Notes under the pieces: model-generated
The model's input: the letters and a program-made list of their open reading frames with translations, nothing else
Told to the model about the DNA's origin: nothing
The model's database searches: none
Assembly: GCA_003649715.1 (NCBI GenBank)
Contig: QMSS01000034.1
Span: 1 to 12,022 of the forward strand
Source: Thermoplasmata archaeon
GTDB lineage: Archaea; Thermoplasmatota; E2; DHVEG-1
DNA length: 12,022 nt
Direction of reading: 5' to 3'
Translations under genes and position numbers: made by a program
Part shown: positions 1 to 7,654 of the stretch, piece after piece
Layout: every line of letters starts with the position of its first letter
Position numbering within the stretch: position 1 is the first letter of the stretch

Positions 1-2
1 CT

Positions 3-1385
3 CAGCTGAATGAAAAGGAGCAGGAAATAAAAAAAGAGTTGACACATCTCTTCAAAATGCTAGCTGACATCAACGCCTACGGCATGAATCAAAAGGAGAA
101 AGAAAGATTTTTAGAGGAAACACTTGAGCAGATAATAGCAGACAACGACATAAGATTTGAAGAAGGATCTAAGGACAAAATATTTTACCACATATTCAGA
201 GAATTCATTGGATATGGCAGAATAGATATTCTGATGCATGACGATGGCATAGAGGATATTTCATGCGATGGACCAGACACACCCATATTTGTACACCACA
301 AAAAATATGAGGCTATTGAGACCAACATATTTTTCGACAGCAGCGAAGAACTCGACTCATTTATAGTAAGACTATGTCAGATATCAGGCAAACAAATATC
401 CATCTACTCACCCATAGTAGATGGAAAACTACCTGATGGATCCAGACTGCAGGCAACATTGGCAAAAACTGTGACCAAGGGATCAACTTTCACCATCAGG
501 AGATTCAGAGAAGATCCACTCACACCCATAGACTTGATAGAGAACAACACCATGTCCACAGAAATGGCTGCATATTTCTGGATGGCAATAGAAAATGGAG
601 CATCTATACTATTCTGCGGTGGAACAGCTAGTGGAAAAACCTCCTCACTGAACGCACTATCACTATTCATACCAGCATCACACAAAATCGTATCAATAGA
701 GGACACCAGGGAAGTGAATCTTCCTCATAAAAACTGGATAGCAGGCACCACAAGAGCAGGCTTCTCTACATCAGATGAGCATAAAACCGGTAAGGATATA
801 GACATGTTTGACCTGATAAGAGCAGCATTACGACAAAGACCACGTGTTATCATAGTAGGAGAAGTCAGAGGAAGAGAAGCATATAGCCTCTTCCAAGCAA
901 TGGCCACTGGTCATACATCATATGCAACAGTACATGCAAGCACCATACACACACTTATACAGCGTCTAGAAAACCCACCTATATCACTACCACGAGCACT
1001 ACTAACATCACTAGACATAATCGTATTCCAAAACGCAATAGACATAGGTGGAAAAACAGTGAGAAGAATGACCAGTGTCACAGAAATAATAAAACTAGAC
1101 AGCGACACAAACCAGCTAATATTCATGGCACCATTCACATGGGTCTCAAAAACAGATGATCGATTCGAAAGCAGCAAAGCTAGCAAGGTGCTAAACAAAA
1201 TAAGACAGCAAAACGACTGGACAGAAGAACAACTACAGCAGGAACTACAGAACCGAATGCTTGTACTCGAATGGATGAGGAAAAAAAATATTAGATCATA
1301 CAAAGAAGTCGGCAAAATCGTATCATACTACCATAAATATCCAAAGGCTTTACTAAAGAAAGTGAGAGAGGAAATGAAAACATGA
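3..1385 (+). CDS. Archaeal type II/IV secretion (TadA/VirB11-like) ATPase, 5'-partial
   Basis: Hexameric secretion-superfamily ATPase expected to sit on the cytoplasmic face of the membrane and power assembly of a type IV pilus-like fibre. Visible motifs: Walker A GGTASGKT (618-641), Asp box with IEDTRE (696-713), a Walker B-type segment VIIVGEVRG (846-872) and a His box MATGHTSYATVHAS (900-941). The N-terminal part carries the IEDISCDGP motif typical of archaeal GspE/VirB11 relatives. The reading frame is open to the left edge with no stop, and the first in-frame TTG (39) and ATG (57) lie inside what looks like normal coding sequence, so the true start is probably outside the window. About 460 residues are visible. 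The stop overlaps the next start (ATGA), indicating translational coupling with the GspF-like genes. An archaellum ATPase (ArlI) is less likely because no other arl gene is present and the partner proteins are two short GspF paralogues. Confidence 0.93.
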   Translation, partial: QLNEKEQEIKKELTHLFKMLADINAYGMNQKEKERFLEETLEQIIADNDIRFEEGSKDKIFYHIFREFIGYGRIDILMHDDGIEDISCDGPDTPIFVHHKKYEAIETNIFFDSSEELDSFIVRLCQISGKQISIYSPIVDGKLPDGSRLQATLAKTVTKGSTFTIRRFREDPLTPIDLIENNTMSTEMAAYFWMAIENGASILFCGGTASGKTSSLNALSLFIPASHKIVSIEDTREVNLPHKNWIAGTTRAGFSTSDEHKTGKDIDMFDLIRAALRQRPRVIIVGEVRGREAYSLFQAMATGHTSYATVHASTIHTLIQRLENPPISLPRALLTSLDIIVFQNAIDIGGKTVRRMTSVTEIIKLDSDTNQLIFMAPFTWVSKTDDRFESSKASKVLNKIRQQNDWTEEQLQQELQNRMLVLEWMRKKNIRSYKEVGKIVSYYHKYPKALLKKVREEMKT

Positions 1386-2248
1386 AATCCACTAGATACA
1401 CAAGACTCTGCAGAAAAATATTCTCCAAAATATTCACAAAACTAAACATAAGTGAAACCAGCAAAAATAGACTACTCGAAAAAGCAGATATCAGCATGGT
1501 ATACCAGGAATACTACTCAATGGTTATAATGAACATAATAATAGGATTTCTAGCATCCTTCATATCAACATTAATACTATATCTGTTGATACCCAACAGC
1601 ACAACAGCGCTTCTCATGCTACTATTATCCACCATTGTACCAACACTAATAGCAATCACATACCTACAGCTACCAGCATCAAGGGCAAAAAGACGGGGAA
1701 AAAACATCGACCGGCATCTACCATATGTCACCAATTTTATAAACACCATGTCAGCCGCAGGGATATCACCATCCGAGATATTTGGAACACTCGCCGGCAT
1801 AAACCTTTATGGAGAAGCACAAAAAGAAGCAAAAAAGATAACAGCTGAGATAGAACTAATGGGTGTAGACACCATAACTGCATTAAAAAATGCTGCAAAC
1901 ATATCACCATCACAAAAATTCAAAGAATTCATACAGGGCATAATCGAGGTGATACAATCTGGAAGCGAACTTGGACCATATTTTGATAGATGCGTTGACA
2001 AATACATGTTCGATGACCTAATGGAACGGAAAAAAAACTTGGAATCACTTGCAGTCATGGCAGAAACATTTGTCGTAACAGTCATCGCATTCCCACTCTT
2101 CCTCGTAATAATAATATCAGTGATGAGTCTCACCAGCAGCGGAGCTATATCATTCGAGTTCCTGTACCTAATGGCATTGGTGATACTACCATTAGCATAT
2201 GCCGGGTTCTACATTATGATGAAATCAGGAGCGGGGGAAGAAATATAA
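1382..2248 (+). CDS. GspF/TadB-TadC-family pilus platform membrane protein (first copy)
   Basis: 288-residue integral membrane protein of the type II secretion F family (T2SSF), which forms the inner-membrane platform beneath the pilus and contacts the ATPase. Predicted spans are at about residues 46-70, 75-95, 229-250 and 258-280. The cytoplasmic helical T2SSF domain lies between the pairs (about 108-228) and includes the start RHLPYVTNFINTMSAAGISP, characteristic of the family. This two-plus-two arrangement and length match the short Tad-type proteins rather than the longer fused ArlJ-type platforms. The ATG overlaps the ATPase stop by four bases, with a GAGG (1368-1371) about 10 nt upstream. 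The second paralogue follows 5 nt after the stop. Assignment specifically to TadB or TadC cannot be made by eye. Confidence 0.88.
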   Translation: MKSTRYTRLCRKIFSKIFTKLNISETSKNRLLEKADISMVYQEYYSMVIMNIIIGFLASFISTLILYLLIPNSTTALLMLLLSTIVPTLIAITYLQLPASRAKRRGKNIDRHLPYVTNFINTMSAAGISPSEIFGTLAGINLYGEAQKEAKKITAEIELMGVDTITALKNAANISPSQKFKEFIQGIIEVIQSGSELGPYFDRCVDKYMFDDLMERKKNLESLAVMAETFVVTVIAFPLFLVIIISVMSLTSSGAISFEFLYLMALVILPLAYAGFYIMMKSGAGEEI

Positions 2249-2253
2249 AAAAA

Positions 2254-3165
2254 TTGTTCAAATCATTTAAGGCATCATTTAGATGGAAAAAAAAATACAA
2301 GAAAACAATTGGTAGAGACACAACACTTCTACTATTATTAGCCATATCTATAGGCATATCAACAACACTATTTCTATTAGGATTCTTAACTCTCACAGGC
2401 ATACTTACCCCTATCAACGAGTTTATTACTGGACTCGACCTCATAGTATTTGGAATGCTATGTCTAGTCGGACCCATTGGATTTTACAACCATATCAAAG
2501 AGAAACATAGAAAAGAAGTAGAAGAAAAACTACCTGACTTCCTACGTGACATCGCCAACTCCACGTCATCTGGAATGACCATCTTTGATGCCATAAGATC
2601 AGCCTCAACTGGAGACTATGGAAGCCTAACACCTGAGCTAAAAAGAATGGCATCTAAGCTTTCTTGGGGTATATCAATCAAGGAGGCATTAACTGATTTC
2701 GCAGAGAGGATAAACACCGATAGAGCAAGACGTCTAGCTATAACCATAAACAAGGCTCTTGAGATAGGTGGAAACACATCATCAGTGTTCAATGCAGCTG
2801 CGAGAGAAATCGATCAGATCAAACGCGTTGAGCAACAAAGGAAAACAGAGATGTCGCTCTACAGTATTGTAATTTTTATCAGCTTCTTTGTATTCCTTGC
2901 AGTCATACTCATAATCGATAAAACCATCTTCGCCGCAATATTCGACATGCAGGGAAGAATGGCAGGACAAAGCATTGGAAACATGCGCATATCCCAGATA
3001 ACTCCTGAGGAGCTAAAAAACATGTTTTATATCTTCGTATTTGTACAGGGACTAGGCGGAGGTATGCTCGGCGGCTTTATGATGGATGGCAGACTCTCAT
3101 CAGGCATTAGATACAGCTTTGTACTCATACTAGTCTCCTTCATATTGTTCAAATTTTTATTCTAA
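2254..3165 (+). CDS. GspF/TadB-TadC-family pilus platform membrane protein (second copy)
   Basis: 303-residue T2SSF-family protein and paralogue of the preceding gene. Predicted membrane spans: about 24-48, 62-79, 202-222, 256-275 and 283-303. The cytoplasmic domain (about 85-200) contains LPDFLRDIANSTSSGMTIFD and a later ALEIGGNTSSVFNAAA segment, both typical of the family. The start is taken as TTG at 2254: no in-frame ATG exists near the 5' end, the basic N-terminus (FKSFKASFRWKKKYKK) precedes the first span, and a GGGGG run (2233-2237) lies upstream, though at a long spacing. Together with the ATPase and first copy it makes the ATPase-GspF-GspF order of Tad-like and archaeal Epd-like pili. 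A terminator-like T-rich stretch follows the stop. Confidence 0.87.
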   Translation: MFKSFKASFRWKKKYKKTIGRDTTLLLLLAISIGISTTLFLLGFLTLTGILTPINEFITGLDLIVFGMLCLVGPIGFYNHIKEKHRKEVEEKLPDFLRDIANSTSSGMTIFDAIRSASTGDYGSLTPELKRMASKLSWGISIKEALTDFAERINTDRARRLAITINKALEIGGNTSSVFNAAAREIDQIKRVEQQRKTEMSLYSIVIFISFFVFLAVILIIDKTIFAAIFDMQGRMAGQSIGNMRISQITPEELKNMFYIFVFVQGLGGGMLGGFMMDGRLSSGIRYSFVLILVSFILFKFLF

Positions 3166-3201
3166 AAGAAAAAATGAGAGAGCAAAAAAAAGAGGAGAAG
3201 G

Positions 3202-3215
3202 TTTTTTGTTTTTTT
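3202..3215 (+). terminator. T-rich transcription terminator after the pilus platform genes
   Basis: Two T runs (T6 and T7) separated by one G, beginning 36 nt after the stop codon of the second GspF-like gene. Archaeal RNA polymerase stops at such U-tracts without needing a hairpin. A TATA box for the next gene follows, which supports separate transcription of the pilin-LamG unit. Confidence 0.6.
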
Positions 3216-3243
3216 GTATATATTGACAAATAGTCACGAAGGC

Positions 3244-3251
3244 TTTAAATA
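3244..3251 (+). promoter_or_regulatory. TATA box for the pilin-LamG gene
   Basis: TTTAAATA, a consensus archaeal TATA element, 47 nt upstream of the ATG at 3291. With the usual spacing of about 26 nt from the TATA centre, transcription would begin near 3272-3276, leaving a short leader of about 15-20 nt. Confidence 0.65.
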
Positions 3252-3284
3252 ATAGAAAAAACAAAGAGAGTATCTTGTGGATAG

Positions 3285-3304
3285 GGAGAGATGAAGAGGA
3301 GGAA
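3285..3304 (+). promoter_or_regulatory. Purine-rich start-site motif shared with the leader at 7595-7613
   Basis: GGAGAGATGAAGAGGAGGAA surrounds the start codon of the pilin-LamG gene. A 19-nt minus-strand version with a single base missing occurs at 7613-7595, also downstream of a TTTAAATA box. The similarity is visible by eye; a common function such as ribosome binding or regulation is inference. Confidence 0.35.
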
Positions 3305-4634
3305 CATCATCATATCCTCATTGCTAGATGAATATGGAGTATCAGAACTAGTTGGAACCATAATCCTGGTTTTAATAGCTGTCATTGTTTTTGTGTTGAT
3401 ATATAACTATGTGTTTCCACTGCCTCTCCCCTCCCCTGAACCCAATGTCAGACTACTGGGATATGTAGATGAGCAGGGACGAGTAGCTGTTGAACATATG
3501 GGCGGAGACTCCCTTCAGTCCTATGAGATATATGCAGATGGAACACTGATTTACAAAAAAACTGATGATACATGGGATATAGGAGAAATTCTTTATCCAC
3601 CCATTGGCAAAGTCCTTCTCACAGAGGAAGACGATGTGAGACTAACTATTTTTGAGATCTACGATGATGGAAGTAAACAAATGGTTTTCAACGGAGTTCT
3701 ACATGGACATGGATCACCAATATCATATCCACCTCCATTGCTTATATCCACTCTTAGAACCAATACATCTGATGAAGATCTCATATGCTATGGAAATCTG
3801 GCTGACATAGATATAGATGCCCTGACATACATATACAACTGGATGCTTAACAATGAATCGATAACAGACCTGCTTCTACCATTTGATACAGAAGATTCAG
3901 CAACAACTAAAGATTACTCTGGTAGTGAAAACAATGGCACTATCATTGGTGCCTCTTGGACTAGCAATGGAAAAATCGGTGGAGCATACTATTTTGATGG
4001 ATCTAATGATTATATAGCTTTTGATCTACCCAATGTTTTTGATGATATATCAAACAATGATTTTACAATATCTATGTGGCTAAAAAGCGATGATATCAGC
4101 GATAACTGGCGTAGAGTCATGGAGGCACGTAAGGACAACATGAACTTCGTTCAGTTTTTTCAGCTGAATTCTGAGATACATTTTGGTGTATGCGAAGACG
4201 GTGTTAGACGATCAGTTAAAACAGGTATGCTGGAAAGCAACACCTGGTATAACATAGTTGGTGTGTGGGATGCCAGTGAGAAATCACTTGCCATATATGT
4301 CAATGGAAACAAGAGCATAGAAGCTGGAAATAGACATTATGGCCGTGGATCGCAGGAGGCGTTACATCTAGGTCATAGAACAGATAGCAGCCGTTACTGG
4401 CTCGGTTTTATCGATGAGTTTCATCTCTATGATCATATACTCTCAGATGAACAAATCTATCAATACTACCTATGCACAAAGGAGGGGTATTCCAACAACA
4501 GCGTTATAGTATCTGAGGAAACAAACATTGGGGAGACATGGAAATGCATCATAACACCTAACAATGGCACAACAGATGGTGCTGCTGTCGAATCCAACAC
4601 ACTTGAAATAGTTGACTACACTGGAGGAGGATAG
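3291..4634 (+). CDS. Pilin-like protein with LamG domain inserted in an Ig-like domain
   Basis: 447 residues. The N-terminus has basic residues at 2-4, then DEYG-VSELVGT followed by a hydrophobic helix (about 19-40), resembling archaeal type IV pilins with a class III signal peptide; cleavage after Gly16 by a FlaK/PibD-type peptidase is plausible. A Pro-rich linker (42-51) and a small beta domain (about 52-140) follow. Residues 150-194 (DEDLICYGNL, YIYNWMLNN) and 404-441 (GETWKCIITPNNGTTDG) look like the two halves of one Ig-like domain. A LamG/concanavalin-like domain (about 195-392) lies between them, with YFDGSNDYIAF, TISMWLKSDD, WYNIVGVWD, AIYVNGN and FIDEFHLYDHILSDEQI. LamG domains commonly bind glycans or other ligands, so this may be an adhesive pilus subunit; the ligand is unknown. 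ATG 3291 is preferred over TTG 3321, which would remove the basic n-region. It has its own TATA box and is 7 nt from the next gene. Confidence 0.82.
   Translation: MKRRNIIISSLLDEYGVSELVGTIILVLIAVIVFVLIYNYVFPLPLPSPEPNVRLLGYVDEQGRVAVEHMGGDSLQSYEIYADGTLIYKKTDDTWDIGEILYPPIGKVLLTEEDDVRLTIFEIYDDGSKQMVFNGVLHGHGSPISYPPPLLISTLRTNTSDEDLICYGNLADIDIDALTYIYNWMLNNESITDLLLPFDTEDSATTKDYSGSENNGTIIGASWTSNGKIGGAYYFDGSNDYIAFDLPNVFDDISNNDFTISMWLKSDDISDNWRRVMEARKDNMNFVQFFQLNSEIHFGVCEDGVRRSVKTGMLESNTWYNIVGVWDASEKSLAIYVNGNKSIEAGNRHYGRGSQEALHLGHRTDSSRYWLGFIDEFHLYDHILSDEQIYQYYLCTKEGYSNNSVIVSEETNIGETWKCIITPNNGTTDGAAVESNTLEIVDYTGGG
4623..4631 (+). promoter_or_regulatory. Shine-Dalgarno GGAGGAGGA deciding the 4642 start
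   Basis: The last three Gly codons of the pilin-LamG gene form GGAGGAGGA, a strong match to the ribosome-binding consensus, ending 10 nt before ATG 4642. It favours ATG 4642 over the upstream TTG at 4612, which lacks a comparable site. It also suggests translational coupling of the two surface-protein genes. Confidence 0.6.
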
Positions 4635-4641
4635 TAGGACC

Positions 4642-6645
4642 ATGATAAAAGCAGATGCAAACATATTTAGACACCATCCAGGTCACCATCATATTTCTCC
4701 AGCAATGGTAGTGGGAAGTATCCTGATATTAGCCTCGCTATCAATGGTGGTCATACCATCGGCACATGTCAGAGCAGGATCATATGATGGAGAAGACTTG
4801 GCATATGCAATACTAGCAGATCCATCTACACTGATAAGCTCATACTACACAGACACAGACACCATTGGTCATAGACAAGCAGGTGTTTTTACATCACTGG
4901 GGACTATGCATCCAACCAATGGATCAACATTCGTCATACTAAGCACTGGGATAGCCGGTGCTGTTCCAGTCACAACAAACTCCTACAACCCAGGTAGTGA
5001 ACGGGGAACATATTTCCATGGAAGATATGGCTATCCCAGAGATCGTGCATCACTAACACTAGTACTGCAAGTTCCGCAACACATGCACTACCTATATTAT
5101 GATGTACAGTTTCTAAGCGCAGAATACCCAGAATATGTGGGAACACAGTACAATGACAAACTAACCGTCACCGTAGATTCACCATCACAGGGGACATCCA
5201 CATATATAATAGATGTAAACAGCGGAAACTTTGTGTTAACAGCACACAATATACCTGGCACAGGATTCGACATATTCGCCACCAGTGGAAACCCCAATGG
5301 TGTAGACTGGGTCTCCACCACACCTAGAGATCCAGGTGCAGATGCAGGAGCAACAGCTCTTGTAACAGCAGAACATCCAGTTTCACCAAACGAGATAATC
5401 ACAGTAACATTCACTATAAAGGATACAGGTGACAACCAATTCGACAGTGCTGCATTCATCGACAATCTAATGTTCTCAGGATATGCAAAAACAGAAATAA
5501 CCTCAAGAAAAACAGTACAAGATCTCAATGGAGAACCCGCGGAAAGCAATGACATACTTGAGTATACAATAACCATTAGCAACACTGGGAATGCAGATCA
5601 GAACGACAATCCAGGAAATGAATTCGAAGACATCATACCAGAAAACACTACATACGTAGCTGGATCAGCCACAGCCACCTCTGGAACAATACAGTACAAC
5701 TCCCAGGAAAACAAAATAGAATGGAATGGTGAAATACCAAAAGAAAGTAGCATAGCACTAACATTCCGGGTAACCATAAACACAGGGCTACGAAACAACA
5801 CCATAATATCAAACCAGGGAATAGTATATTGGGATAGTGATGAAGATGGAATCAACGACAAAACCGAATTAACTGATGATCCAAACATAGATGACGGTGT
5901 AGACCAAGATGGAGATGGAGAAACAGGTGATGACGACCCGACAAACATAACAGTTTTTGCCTACGAACCACCATCAACACTAACTGAAGACTTCTCAGAT
6001 GATACACCCGGTGGAAACGCAACACAATCATACCAGGGACATCAATGGTTTGAAACCACTCAAAAGAAAAACAAAATCAACTTCGAAGTAGCACCCAGCT
6101 ACCACTACCAAACACCACAGTCCTTTAAAATAAAAATCCGAAAACAAAACAGCCCACAATACTGGAACTACAGCTTCTCCCAACTCAACAGCCAACTTCA
6201 ATGGTGGGAGGCATGGTTCGCATGTGGAAATACCAGTGAAGAATACAGCCTGCAGCTGAACTTCAAAAATAGCAACAACCAAGACATAGCCAGAATAAAA
6301 TTCGAATACACAAACAATGGAACAGACCCAGTACAGAGTTATGTGTTAAAACTCTCCTACTGGGATCCAGATACAGAAAACTGGACTCAATTGCAATCCA
6401 ATCATATAAATGGATACCTATTCAACGGATGGTACAAAATAAGATTACAGATAAACAATTCCAACTACATTGACTACTCACTAAATCAATCCAATCAAGG
6501 AGTAGTCGACATCAAAACAGGAAGGCAAATACATTCCTCACTATCAGATCTCACAAGAATAGAATGGACAACTACATACAACCCCATCATATGCCCAATA
6601 TTTTTCTGGGATGAACACAAAATAGGATTAACACAGCTCACCTAA
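4642..6645 (+). CDS. Secreted surface protein: choice-of-anchor-L-like, DUF11 and Ca-loop regions
   Basis: 667 residues from ATG 4642. The N-terminus is His-rich (RHHPGHHH) and followed by a hydrophobic stretch (about 18-40). Sec cleavage after VRA (43-45) is plausible, although SPAMVVGSILIL also resembles archaeal pilin N-termini. Residues about 51-280 resemble choice-of-anchor-L proteins: AYAILADPSTLIS near the start, FVILSTGIAG, then DWVSTTPRDPGADAG and FDSAAFIDNLMFSG. Residues about 285-395 fit a DUF11 repeat (ILEYTITISNTGN, TYVAGSATATSGTI). Asp-rich loops DSDEDGINDKTE and DQDGDGETGDDDP (about 397-433) look like calcium-binding repeats. The last 220 residues are Trp/Asn/Gln-rich, probably beta-sandwich, and unrecognised. 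No C-terminal membrane anchor or PGF-type sorting signal is visible, so retention must rely on the N-terminus or on a partner. It lies 7 nt downstream of the pilin-LamG gene and is probably co-expressed with it. Confidence 0.82.
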   Translation: MIKADANIFRHHPGHHHISPAMVVGSILILASLSMVVIPSAHVRAGSYDGEDLAYAILADPSTLISSYYTDTDTIGHRQAGVFTSLGTMHPTNGSTFVILSTGIAGAVPVTTNSYNPGSERGTYFHGRYGYPRDRASLTLVLQVPQHMHYLYYDVQFLSAEYPEYVGTQYNDKLTVTVDSPSQGTSTYIIDVNSGNFVLTAHNIPGTGFDIFATSGNPNGVDWVSTTPRDPGADAGATALVTAEHPVSPNEIITVTFTIKDTGDNQFDSAAFIDNLMFSGYAKTEITSRKTVQDLNGEPAESNDILEYTITISNTGNADQNDNPGNEFEDIIPENTTYVAGSATATSGTIQYNSQENKIEWNGEIPKESSIALTFRVTINTGLRNNTIISNQGIVYWDSDEDGINDKTELTDDPNIDDGVDQDGDGETGDDDPTNITVFAYEPPSTLTEDFSDDTPGGNATQSYQGHQWFETTQKKNKINFEVAPSYHYQTPQSFKIKIRKQNSPQYWNYSFSQLNSQLQWWEAWFACGNTSEEYSLQLNFKNSNNQDIARIKFEYTNNGTDPVQSYVLKLSYWDPDTENWTQLQSNHINGYLFNGWYKIRLQINNSNYIDYSLNQSNQGVVDIKTGRQIHSSLSDLTRIEWTTTYNPIICPIFFWDEHKIGLTQLT

Positions 6646-6789
6646 AAAAAACTGCAATTATGCACCCCAAAAAACACAAATATTACTCAACACCCCACCC
6701 GTATCCATCATCCATCATATTACCTTATTTTATAAAAAACTAAAAGAAACCCATGAAATGAACAAAAAAATAAACCCCATCGATCCTCC

Positions 6790-6805
6790 TTTTTTAAGAA
6801 AAAAA
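6790..6805. terminator. Bidirectional A/T hairpin terminator between convergent genes
   Basis: T6 (6790-6795), a 3-nt loop and A7 (6799-6805) give a T-run on both strands in the 180-nt gap between the + strand gene ending at 6645 and the - strand gene ending at 6826. The position fits a shared terminator. The rest of this gap is A/C-rich with no visible gene. Confidence 0.5.
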
Positions 6806-6825
6806 CTATTATGATAAATATGTGT

Positions 6826-7533
6826 TCAATGGGGCTCTCTGATTTCATCAAAAAACACATACTCATCAATATAATCACTATACCAGTTGTAATCATTAAT
6901 CATACCATCATAAAGATCCATCGTCTCATTGAAAAGATCCAACAATAAAGTAAGATTCTCATTACCACTCTCGTTACCAAAAACAGATAAGGTTAGATTC
7001 TCTGCAATAAACATCAGATACTTACTAGCATTATATCTAAGCAACGTAATGTTTCTACCTGATTGAGCAAAACCAACATAATATCCAAGTAATTCCAAAT
7101 ATTTATTATTATCAGTATAATTCTTTGCTCTTTCAAAGAAAAACTTAGACTCATCAAAACGCTTATGAGACTCCATATAACTACTCATAGCCTCTGTACA
7201 GTTACTCACAATACGTCCTCGATACATATCCAGAGTAGAGTTATTCACTGCAGACAATGCACTATCATACCATAAAATAGCTAAATCAAAATGATAGTTA
7301 CCAACCTCTCTAATCTCACGAGCTGAATCCATTTTTATAGATCCCTGAAGAAAATGATCAGTAAAATTTTCATTCCTACCAGTGATCTCCTGGATCTCAA
7401 CCTCATGCTCAACTATCAGGTTCTCAATCTGAGAACGACGCATAATGTCCGCCACAAAATAGGTGATAATAACAACACCTATCATTATAGCCAACAGCAT
7501 AATAAACATGTTTCGATCAAACACTCTCGCCAT
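6826..7533 (-). CDS. Single-span membrane protein with glycosylation-rich helical ectodomain, unknown function
   Basis: 235 residues from ATG 7533, supported by GAGGG about 5 nt upstream; the in-frame GTG at 7545 would add four residues and overlaps that site. One transmembrane helix (about 9-30) follows a short MARVFDRN cytoplasmic tail. The remaining 200 residues are predicted mostly helical, with charged heptad-like stretches. They contain ten N-x-S/T sequons (NFT, NST, NCT, NYT, NIT, NAS, NLT twice, NES, NET), which argues for an external, N-glycosylated domain. No enzyme motif or known family was recognised. Wobble positions are rich in T and G (GAT, AAT, TTT, GTT, CGT), unlike the A/C-ending codons of the + strand gene at 4642-6645. 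The gene faces the surface-protein gene and may be independent of the pilus locus; a role as a cell-surface sensor or pilus accessory is speculation. Confidence 0.75.
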   Translation of the reverse strand: MARVFDRNMFIMLLAIMIGVVIITYFVADIMRRSQIENLIVEHEVEIQEITGRNENFTDHFLQGSIKMDSAREIREVGNYHFDLAILWYDSALSAVNNSTLDMYRGRIVSNCTEAMSSYMESHKRFDESKFFFERAKNYTDNNKYLELLGYYVGFAQSGRNITLLRYNASKYLMFIAENLTLSVFGNESGNENLTLLLDLFNETMDLYDGMINDYNWYSDYIDEYVFFDEIREPH

Positions 7534-7594
7534 AGAAACCCTCACAACCTTAGACTACACAAACACATATTCTAACACTTTGATTTTACCAATT

Positions 7595-7613
7595 TTCCTC
7601 CTCTCATCTCTCC
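7595..7613 (-). promoter_or_regulatory. Leader copy of the purine-rich motif, with an 11-codon ORF (7607-7572)
   Basis: On the - strand GGAGAGATGAGAGGAGGAA matches the pilin-LamG start-site motif with one base deleted. Its ATG (7607-7605) is preceded by GGTGGAG and opens an 11-codon frame (MRGGKLVKSKC) ending at TAG 7574-7572, before the real gene start at 7533. It could be a leader peptide, or a fossil or shared untranslated-region element. The frame differs from that of the main gene. Confidence 0.3.
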
Positions 7614-7654
7614 ACCATAGGATCTCTACAAGACATATTTTCTATAATTTTTAC

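Noticed and set aside
39..59. TTG 39 or ATG 57 as the start of the ATPase
   Set aside because: The frame continues open to base 3 with charged, coding-like residues and the protein would be short for the family, so the gene is treated as 5'-truncated.
4612..4641. TTG 4612 as the start of the large secreted protein
   Set aside because: It lies inside the preceding gene, adds an acidic stretch before the signal segment and lacks a good ribosome site; ATG 4642 has GGAGGAGGA upstream.
5097..5585. 162-residue minus-strand open frame opposite the secreted protein
   Set aside because: Antisense shadow of a gene with recognisable domains; no promoter or ribosome site.
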